The translations under genes were made by a program, and so were the position numbers. From positions 63,844,423-63,908,422 of the forward strand of contig JASEVX010000003.1 in NCBI GenBank assembly GCA_031761405.1: a DNA stretch of 64,000 bases, written 5' to 3'. Source of the stretch: Serripes groenlandicus (Eukaryota; Mollusca; Bivalvia; Cardiida; Cardiidae). Shown here one piece after another: positions 55,045-64,000 of this stretch. The first letter of the stretch is position 1; every line of letters starts with the position of its first letter. The notes under the pieces were generated by a model that was not told the origin of the DNA, ran no database searches, and was given only the letters and a program-made list of their open reading frames with translations.

Positions 55045-55372
55045 TTTTCTTTTTGCTTTGATACTAGCATAGGACTCTCAATATACTTATCATTGGTTTA
55101 CAGCGGCCTTCTTTTATGCTGATATGGCATGCATCTAGGAGCGTGTTAACTATTCCACGACCTCTTGGTAAAAAAGTATAATGCTATATACCCCCATTAT
55201 GTAAATACAACATCGTGCTTTCAACTCCAATATTATCCAAAATAAGGCCATAACAAAGTGTTGTAGTGAAGTGTATTTGATTAACTTTTGTGATCGGTAA
55301 ATCCTCGTCCAAATGTAATCCGTAGTCTGCAGTAAGCTGGAAGCACTATCAATGCTTTGATTGTTTCTGGTC
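55045..55372 (+). repeat. Third, degraded partial copy of the duplicated unit
   Basis: 'ggactctcaatatacttatc' and 'ataacaaagtgttgtagtga' / 'gatcggtaaatcctcgtcca' match 50250-50330 and 51908-52010 in B (24395-24470 and 24555-24640 in A) with much more divergence. It implies an older duplication round. Confidence 0.65.
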
Positions 55373-58262
55373 TGTCAATTTGATGTATTTGTATGAGTGT
55401 TAATCTTTATATTGTATATTACCGACAGAATGAAGCGGTTGTCGGCGTCTTCACCATGTACCAACATACCTAGGTGTTTAATATCGTTAGGTTTGTATTG
55501 TAACATGAACCGGAGTTAAGCCATCGCGGGTCACCCATCTGGACAGAGGGATGTCTTTTATGGCGGACATTTTCCCGACTTACATGTACTTACAAACTAA
55601 ATATCACAGGGAAATGTATAATTTAACACCTGGAATAAAGGATGTCTTTTATGGCGGACATTTACCCGACTTACTTATAAACTATATGTGACTGGGAAAT
55701 TGGTTATATAACACCTGGAATGAGGAATGATGGCGGACATTTCCCCGCCTTACTTACAAACTATATGTGACTGGGCAATGGGTTAAATAACACATTGAAT
55801 GAGGGATGTCCTTTATGGTAGACATTTTCCCGACTTACTTACAAACTATATGTGACTGGGCAATGGGTTAAATAACACATTGAATGAGGGATGTCCTTTA
55901 TGGTAGACATTTTCCCGACTTACTTACAAACTATATGTGACTGGGCAATGGGTTAAATAACACATTGAATGAGGGATGTCCTTTATGGTAGACATTTTCC
56001 CGACTTACTTACAAACTATATGTGACTGGGCAATGGGTTAAATAACACATTGAATGAGGGATGTCCTTTATGGTAGACATTTTCCCGACTTACTTACAAA
56101 CTATATGTGACTGGGCAATGGGTTAAATAACACATTGAATGAGGGATGTCCTTTATGGTAGACATTTTCCCGCCTTACTTACAAACTATATGTGACTGGG
56201 CAATGGGTTAAATAACACATTGAATGAGGGATGTCCTTTATGGTAGACATTTTCCCGACTTACTTACAAACTATATGTGACTGGGCAATGGGTTAAATAA
56301 CACATTGAATGAGGGATGTCCTTTATGGTAGACATTTTCCCGACTTACTTACAAACTATATGTGACTGGGCAATGGGTTAAATAACACATTGAATGAGGG
56401 ATGTCCTTTATGGTAGACATTTTCCCGACTTACTTACAAACTATATGTGACTGGGCAATGGGTTAAATAACACATTGAATGAGGGATGTCCTTTATGGTA
56501 GACATTTTCCCGACTTACTTACAAACTATATGTGACTGGGCAATGGGTTAAATAACACATTGAATGAGGGATGTCCTTTATGGTAGACATTTTCCCGACT
56601 TACTTACAAACTATATGTGACTGGGCAATGGGTTAAATAACACATTGAATGAGGGATGTCCTTTATGGTAGACATTTTCCCGACTTACTTACAAACTATA
56701 TGTGACTGGGCAATGGGTTAAATAACACATTGAATGAGGGATGTCCTTTATGGTAGACATTTTCCCGCCTTACTTACAAACTATATGTGACTGGGCAATG
56801 GGTTAAATAACACATTGAATGAGGGATGTCCTTTATGGTAGACATTTTCCCGACTTACTTACAAACTATATGTGACTGGGCAATGGGTTAAATAACACAT
56901 TGAATGAGGGATGTCCTATATGGTAGACATTTTCCCGACTTACTTACAAACTATATGTGACTGGGCAATGGGTTAAATAACACATTGAATGAGGGATATC
57001 CTTTATGGTAGACATGTTCCCGCCTTACTTACAAACTATATGTGACTGGGCAATGGGTTAAATAACACATTGAATGAGGGATGTCCTTTATGGTAGACAT
57101 TTTCCCGACTTACTTACAAACTATATGTGACTGGGCAATGGGTTAAATAACACATTGAATGGGGGATGTCCTTTATGGTAGACATTTTCCCGACTTACTT
57201 ACAAACTATATGTGACTGGGCAATGGGTTAAATAACACATTGAATAAGGGATGTCCTTTATGGTAGACATTTTCCCGACTTACTTACAAACTATATGTGA
57301 CTGGGCAATGGGTTAAATAACACATTGAATGAGGGATGTCCTTTATGGTAGACATTTTCCCGACTTACTTACAAACTATATGTGACTGGGCAATGGGTTA
57401 AATAACACATTGAATGAGGGATGTCCTTTATGGTAGACATTTTCCCGACTTACTTACAAACTATATGTGACTGGGCAATGGGTTAAATAACACATTGAAT
57501 GAGGGATGTCCTTTATGGTAAACATTTTCCCGACTTACTTACAAACTATATGTGACTGGGCAATGGGTTAAATAACACATTGAATGAGGGATGTCCTTTA
57601 TGGTAGACATTTTCCCGACTTACTTACAAACTATATGTGACTGGGCAATGGGTTAAATAACACATTGAATGAGGGATATCCTTTATGGTAGACATTTTCC
57701 CGACTTACTTACAAACTATATGTGACTGGGCAATGGGTTAAATAACACATTGAATGAGGGATGTCCTTTATGGTAGACATTTTCCCGACTTACTTACAAA
57801 CTATATGTGACTGGGCAATGGGTTAAATAACACATTGAATGAGGGATGTCCTTTATGGTAGACATTTTCCCGACTTACTTACAGACTATATGTGACTGGT
57901 AATGGGTTAAATAACACATTGAATGAGGGATGTCCTTTATGGTAGACATTTTCCCGACTTACTTACAAACTATATGTGACTGGGCAATGGGTTAAATAAC
58001 ACATTGAATGAGGGATGTCCTTTATGGTAGACATTTTCCCGACTTACTTACAAACTATATGTGACTGGGCAATGGGTTAAATAACACATTGAATGAGGGA
58101 TGTCCTTTATGGTAGACATTTTCCCGACTTACTTACAAACTATATGTGACTGGGCAATGGGTTAAATAACACATTGAATGAGGGATGTCCTTTATGGTAG
58201 ACATTTTCCCGACTTACTTACAAACTATATGTGACTGGGCAATGGGTTAAATAACACATTGA

Positions 58263-58490
58263 ATGAGTGATGTCCTTTATGGTAGACATTTTCCCGACTT
58301 ACTTACAAACTATATGTCACTGGGAAATGAGTTATTTAAAACCTGGAGAAAGGATATCTTTTATGGCGGACATTTCCACAACTTACATACAAACAATATG
58401 TCACTGAGAAATGCGTTATTTAACACCAGGAATAAAAGATGTCTTTTATGGCGGACATTTCCCCGACTTACTTAAAAACTAAATGTCACT
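58263..58490 (+). repeat. Diverged block inside the satellite core
   Basis: Units with 'ctatatgtcactgggaaatg', 'tatttaaaacctggagaaag' and 'gcggacatttccacaactta'. Nearly identical to 59877-60110, 1614 bp away (19 units minus one base), so a segment including the array edge was copied inward. Confidence 0.88.
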
Positions 58491-61400
58491 GGGCAATGGG
58501 TTAAATAACACATTGAATGAGGGATATCCTTTATGGTAGACATTTTCCCGCCTTACTTACAAACTATATGTGACTGGGCAATGGGTTAAATAACACATTG
58601 AATGAGGGATGTCCTTTATGGTAGACATTTTCCCGACTTACTTACAAACTATATGTGACTGGGCAATGGGTTAAATAACACATTGAATGGGGGATGTCCT
58701 TTATGGTAGACATTTTCCCGACTTACTTACAAACTATATGTGACTGGGCAATGGGTTAAATAACACATTAAATAAGGGATGTCCTTTATGGTAGACATTT
58801 TCCCGACTTACTTACAAACTATATGTGACTGGGCAATGGGTTAAATAACACATTGAATGAGGGATGTCCTTTATGGTAGACATTTTCCCGACTTACTTAC
58901 AAACTAGATGTGACTAGGCCATGGGTTAAATAACACATTGAATGAGGGATGTCCTTTATGGTAGACATTTTCCCGACTTACTTACAAACTATATGTGACT
59001 GGGCAATGGGTTAAATAACACATTGAATGAGGGATGTCCTTTATGGTAGACATTTTCCCGACTTACTTACAAACTATATGTGACTGGGCAATGGGTTAAA
59101 TAACACATTGAATGAGGGATGTCCTTTATGGTAGACATTTTCCCGACTTACTTACAAACTATATGTGACTGGGCAATGGGTTAAATAACACATTGAATGA
59201 GGGATGTCCTTTATGGTAGACATTTTCCCGACTTACTTACAAACTATATGTGACTGGGCAATGGGTTAAATAACACATTGAATGAGGGATGTCCTTTATG
59301 GTAGACATTTTCCCGACTTACTTACAAACTATATGTGACTGGGCAATGGGTTAAATAACACATTGAATGAGGGATGTCCTTTATGGTAGACATTTTCCCG
59401 ACTTACTTACAAACTATATGTGACTGGGCAATGGGTTAAATAACACATTGAATGAGGGATGTCCTTTATGGTAGACATTTTCCCGACCTACTTACAAACT
59501 ATATGTGACTGGGCAATGGGTTAAATAACACATTGAATGAGGGATGTCCTTTATGGTAGACATTTTCCCGACTTACTTACAAACTATATGTGACTGGGCA
59601 ATGGGTTAAATAACACATTGAATGAGGGATGTCCTTTATGGTAGACATTTTCCCGACTTACTTACAAACTATATGTGACTGGGCAATGGGTTAAATAACA
59701 CATTGAATGAGGGATGTCCTTTATGGTAGACATTTTCCCGACCTACTTACAAACTATATGTGACTGGGCAATGGGTTAAATAACACATTGAATGAGGGAT
59801 GTCCTTTATGGTAGACATTTTCCCGACTTACTTACAAACTATATGTGACTGGGCAATGGGTTAAATAACACATTGAATGAGGGATGTCCTTTATGGTAGA
59901 CATTTTCCCGACTTACTTACAAACTATATGTCACTGGGAATTGAGTTATTTAAAACCTGGAGAAAGGATATCTTTTATGGCGGACATTTCCACAACTTAC
60001 ATACAAACAATATGTCACTGAGAAATGCGTTATTTAACACCAGGAATAAAAGATGTCTTTTATGGCGGACATTTCCCCGACTTACTTACAAACTAAATGT
60101 CACTGGGAAATTGGTTATTTAACGCCTGGAACGAGGGAGGTCCTCTACGGTGGACATTTCCCTGACTTACTAACAAGCTATATGTCACTGGGCAATGGGT
60201 TCTTTAATACGTGGAATGTGAGATGTCATCTATGGTTGATATTTCCCATTGGAAATGGGTTTTTTAACACCTCGAATAAAGTATGTCTTTTATTGCGGAC
60301 ATTTCCTTTACTTATTTTCAAACTCTATATGAGACTGGATAAAGTGGGTTATTCAACACCTTTTAAAAAGGATGTCCTTGATAAGGGACATTTTCTTGAC
60401 TAACCCAAACACGTATGAGAATAGGAAATGAGTACTTGAACACCTAGACTAATGGATTTTGTTTCTATAGAACATTTCCCAGACCAACTCACAACATATG
60501 TAAGTCGGGAATGCGTTTTTTAACACATGGAATAAAGAATGACCTTTATCTTGGACAAGTCCCTGACCTACTTACAAATTATATGTGTCTTGGAAATGGG
60601 TACTTAAACACCTGCAATAAAGAATTTCGTTTAAAAAGAACATTTCCCTGACCATCTCACAATCTATGGAATAAACACTTGGAATAAAGGATAACCTTTA
60701 TGGTGGACATTTACAACCTGAATAAACCTATTGAAATTAATTAAATTGTGACTGATAATCGAATCTTTAATTCTTGGAATAAAGAATAACCTTTACGTTG
60801 GCCATTTCCCTGCCTTACTTACACACTATATGTGACTGGAAAGTCGAATCTTTAACTCTTGGAATAAAGGATGACCTTTAAAATTATCTTTTTCCCTGAC
60901 TTACAAACTTAATGTGACTGGGTTCTTTAACACCTTGAATTAAGGATTTCCTTTAAGTTTTACATTTCTCCGACTTAATCGAAAACTATATGTGACTGGG
61001 AAATGTGTTCTTTAACACCTGGAATTAAGGTTCTCCTTTATGTTCTACATTTCTCCGACTTAATTACAAACCATATGTGACTTGGAAATGGGTTCTTAAT
61101 CATCTGGAATAAAAGATGACCTTTACGCTATACATTTCCCTGACTTACTTACAAACTATATGTGACTGGGAAGTCAACCCGTTATCTCTTGGAATAAAGG
61201 ATGACCCTTAAAGGTATCTATTTTCCTGACTCACAAACTAAATGTGACTGGGAAATGGGTCCTCTAAGACCTGGAATGAGGGATGACCTTTATGTTGATC
61301 ATTTACCTGACTTACTTAACCACTATGATTGACTGGGAAAACGAATCCTTAAATATTGGAATAAAGGATGAACTTTAAAGGTATCTATTTCCCTGACTCA

Positions 61401-61496
61401 CAAACTAAATGTGACTGGGAAAAGATTCTTTACACCTGGAATAAAGGATGACCTTTATGTTGGACATTTCGATTACTCACAAACTATATGTGACTG

Positions 61497-61905
61497 GGAA
61501 ATGGGTTATTTAACGCCTGTATTGAGGGATGTTTTTTATGATGGCTATTTCCCTGACTCACAAACTATATATGACTGGGAAATGGGTTATTTAACGCCTG
61601 TATTGAGGGATGTTCTTTATGATGGCTATTTCCCTGACTCACAAACTATATGTGACTGGGAAATGGGTTATTTAACGCCTGTATTGAGGGATGTTCTTTA
61701 TGATGGCTATTTTCCTGACTCACAAACTATATATGACTGGGAAATGGGTTATTTAACGCCTGTATTGAGGGATGTTCTTTATGATGGCTATTTTCCTGAC
61801 TCACAAACTATATGAGACTGGGATATGGGTTATTTAACGCCTGTACTGAGGGATGTTCTTTATGATGGCTATTTTCCTGACTCACAAACTATATGAGACT
61901 GGGAT
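61497..61905 (+). repeat. 81-bp re-amplified sub-array at satellite edge
   Basis: Five copies of an 81-bp variant ('tttaacgcctgtattgaggg', 'atgttctttatgatggctat', 'ccctgactcacaaactatat'). Because 81 is divisible by three a 134-codon frame is open here; it is a repeat by-product. Confidence 0.88.
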
Positions 61906-62715
61906 ATGGGATTATATTCACCTGGAACAAGGATGTCCTTTATGGTAGCTATTTCCCTGTCTTGCAAACTAAATATGGCTGAAAATGGGTTATTTAACAC
62001 CTGGAATACAGGATGTCCTTATGTTGGACATTTGCCAGACTTGATTACAAAATACATGTGACTGGGAAATAGGTTCTTAATGACTTGGAATAAAGGATGA
62101 CCTTAATGTTGGACATTTCCCTGACTTACTTACAAACTATACGTAATTGGGAAATGGGTTCTAAATAACTTGGAATAAAGGATGTCCTTCATAGTGGACA
62201 TTTCCCTGACTTACTTACAAAATACATGTGACTTGGAAATCGGTTCTTTAACTCTTGGAATAAAGGATGACCTTTAGGTTGGACATGTCCCAGACTTACT
62301 TACAAAAATACATATGACTGGGAAATGGGTTCTTAAACACTTGGAATAAAGGATGTTCCTCATGATAGACAATTCCATGACTTACTTACAACATGTATGT
62401 GACTGGGAAATGGGTTCTTAAACACTTGGAATAAAGGATGACCTTTGTGTTGGACATTTCCCTGACTTACTAACACAATTCATGTGACTGGGAAATGGGT
62501 TCTTTAACACTTGGAATAAAAGATGGCCTTTATGTTGGACATTTCCCAGACTTTTTCACACAATATATATGACTGGATAATGAGGTTCTTAAACACCTGG
62601 AACAAGGATGTCCTTTATGGTGGACATTTCTCTGACTAACCAACAAACTATATGTGTCTGGGAAATGTATTCTTTAACACTTCGAAATGGTTATGGTCTG
62701 GGTATAAACTAAGAC

Positions 62716-62970
62716 CAGTTTACCAGTCCCTCGGAAGACTAGGTGACCGCTTTTGGTGCGCGTTCGATCCCCGGCCGGGTCATACCAAAGACCTTAAAAT
62801 TGGTAGTTATGGCTGCCCTCCTTGGCGCTCAATTATGCGGGGTTAGCATTACGTCTGACAGACTGTGGTGTCAGGATGAATTGACCATTTGTATTTGTAA
62901 CTTACCCAAGGAAACGCCATGTTATAACTGACAAATTGTTGAAAACGACGTTAAACACCAACTAATCAAA
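62716..62970 (+). mobile_element. tRNA-derived SINE, near full length
   Basis: Head with 'ctaggtgaccgcttttggtg' and B box 'gcgttcgatccccgg', body 'gtcataccaaagaccttaaa' / 'tggctgccctccttggcgct', tail 'ttgttgaaaacgacgttaaa' then 'caccaactaatcaaac'. It lies right after the satellite's last units. Confidence 0.78.
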
Positions 62971-63500
62971 CACTCGAAAGACGGAATCTGCATCAAAATG
63001 AGCTTCGGATTATCTGTGTGATCCCTTAAGGAGTAAATGGTTAAACAATCTCAATCAAACTGCGACTTCCGCTCCCCAAAGGTAAGTTTTGCTTAAATTT
63101 CCAATTCACCCTAAGGGATTGGCGACAGACATGTCGTACTAATGGCCCAATGAATGAAAAATATTCCGATAAATGTGCAACACTTTACATATAGACTTGC
63201 ATTGCACAATGAAAGAAGTTTCGTTGGCGATATTTAAAACAGTTTATAACATGAGCACATTTTCTTGATTTAAAAGCCAACAGTTGATGCACTGTATCAA
63301 CCTATATGAGCCCTGCATATTACCGTGTTTAATTTATTCCATCATGTTGTTGTAGATGAATACCCCCGCAAATAATATAAAACATAAGGTGAAAGGTTGG
63401 ATAAATGTTCTAGACAGTGTACATGGAATATTAATTTAAGAGGCAATTCATCATAAAGTATCGACTAATAATATTTCTAATCGCTTCCGCGTTTGATTAT
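62971..63500. other. No gene seen; upstream region of the next gene
   Basis: Single-copy AT-rich sequence with no repeat family recognised. It immediately precedes the candidate promoter at 63508. Confidence 0.4.
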
Positions 63501-63507
63501 ATTCTAC

Positions 63508-63518
63508 AATATATAAAT
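63508..63518 (+). promoter_or_regulatory. Candidate TATA box
   Basis: 'caatatataaatcc' lies about 50 bases before the ATG at 63566, leaving room for a start site near 63540 and a 5' UTR of about 25 bases. The position supports the gene model but AT-rich DNA makes TATA matches common. Confidence 0.4.
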
Positions 63519-63565
63519 CCTAGAAGATATGTTGATCATTGTGAGAGTTGAACCAGCCAGCGACG

Positions 63566-63644
63566 ATGTCTTTCCGTGGGAGCATGCTACTTGTTGTTGT
63601 TTTTTACTTTTTGAATTGTTTCCACTTCGGAGACTTTGGACGGC
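63566..63644 (+). CDS. Candidate first coding exon with signal peptide
   Basis: ATG in the context 'gcgacgatgt', then MSFRGSMLLVVVFYFLNCFH and FGDFGR, ending in phase 1 before a perfect donor 'gtaagt'. A short polar start, a hydrophobic core LLVVVFYFLNCF and a polar exit form a typical signal peptide. An upstream TATA box and a downstream in-frame exon support a real gene of a secreted or membrane protein. The family cannot be named from this much sequence. Confidence 0.5.
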
Positions 63645-63910
63645 GTAAGTTTTATTATTTGACGTAACGCTCACTCACACTTGCTGTCGTTTCCAAATAG
63701 TGAATAATGCTCGTTTTCTACATTAATTCTTGTATTTCAAATATGTGTACAGAAATTGTTCACTGAAATGAAACGACATCAAATGAAATTCACACACATT
63801 GACTCTAGCAGAATGACGCTTACAACATTGACCTGTGCTTTCCGACATTCTTTAATAAAAACATTACCATATGACGTATATGGTTGACACGTTCACGGTC
63901 CTGTTTTCAG

Positions 63911-64000
63911 GAAGAGTGATCGTTGATATGATGCCGTTCGTTAAGATAAAAAAGCAACATATTTATGTAAACAAAACGCTCATAAACAACACACCGTATA
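63911..64000 (+). CDS. Candidate second exon of the signal-peptide gene (runs off the end)
   Basis: After 'ggtcctgttttcag' the sequence continues the phase-1 codon of the previous exon and stays open for 90 bases to the window end: RRVIVDMMPFVKIKKQHIYV then NKTLINNTPY. NKT is a possible N-glycosylation site, which fits a secreted product. The intron would be 266 bp (63645-63910). Confidence 0.45.

Larger units (their letters stand above)
55540..62700 (+). repeat. 85-bp satellite array, about 7.1 kb
   Basis: Core unit 'gagggatgtcctttatggta' / 'gacattttcccgacttactt' / 'acaaactatatgtgactggg' / 'caatgggttaaataacacat' / 'tgaat', period 85 bp (for example 55801, 55886, 55971). The core (about 55760-59880) has ~48 nearly identical units; units at both ends are progressively diverged. 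A diverged block at 58263-58490 splits the core and recurs at 59877-60110. 85 is not a multiple of three and the unit has stops, so it is not coding. Confidence 0.95.

Noticed and set aside
55801..59880. CRISPR-like regular repeats
   Set aside because: The units are contiguous tandem copies without unique spacers, in animal DNA; this is a satellite.
61411..61815. 134-codon ORF with a 27-residue period
   Set aside because: Falls in the 81-bp sub-array of the satellite; no sign of a gene.

Overview
The window is animal nuclear DNA, most likely from a bivalve mollusc. It is AT-rich, with intron-split genes, GT-AG splice sites, tRNA-headed SINEs, and the GGTCAAGGTCA-type and AGCTCACCTG-type repeats typical of bivalve genomes. 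The species is not identified; a heterodont bivalve is a guess from repeat style.

Layout. (1) 1-1129: flank and a diverged repeat. (2) About 1130-26588: unit A, which carries the last five exons (2456-13955, + strand) of a TMEM132-family gene, a single-pass neural adhesion-type membrane protein. All frames and splice sites are intact; the 5' half lies before the window. (3) 26589-26851: spacer. (4) 26852-52324: unit B, a direct tandem copy of the same ~25.5 kb. Its TMEM132 copy is a pseudogene: two in-frame stops in exon 1, +1 in exon 2, -7 in exon 3, and a last exon that has lost its acceptor and first ~350 bases, carries a 14-base deletion and has lost the stop. (5) 52325-55540: mostly single-copy DNA with SINE and MITE copies and a small third remnant (55045-55372) of the duplicated unit. 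(6) 55540-62700: an 85-bp satellite, homogeneous in its core and diverged at both edges. (7) 62716-62970: a SINE. (8) 63500-64000: a candidate start of another + strand gene, with a TATA box, a signal-peptide first exon, a 266-bp intron and a second exon running off the end.

Introns and intergenic DNA are nearly all repeats. The commonest is a 200-230 bp palindromic element with TTAA target sites and CCCTTTCCC ends (piggyBac-like MITE), often with an inner hairpin; more than 20 full or partial copies are visible. Larger elements have short inverted ends and internal tandem subunits. One MITE end has become a 54-bp minisatellite that grew from about 2 copies in A to about 13 in B; a 60-bp minisatellite grew from about 5 to about 20. 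A LINE fragment with a PHD-like ORF1 and the start of an endonuclease sits in B only.

The two genes visible (TMEM132 and the signal-peptide gene) show no functional link. The main stories are segmental duplication followed by pseudogene decay, and a repeat landscape that can be dated by comparing A with B.
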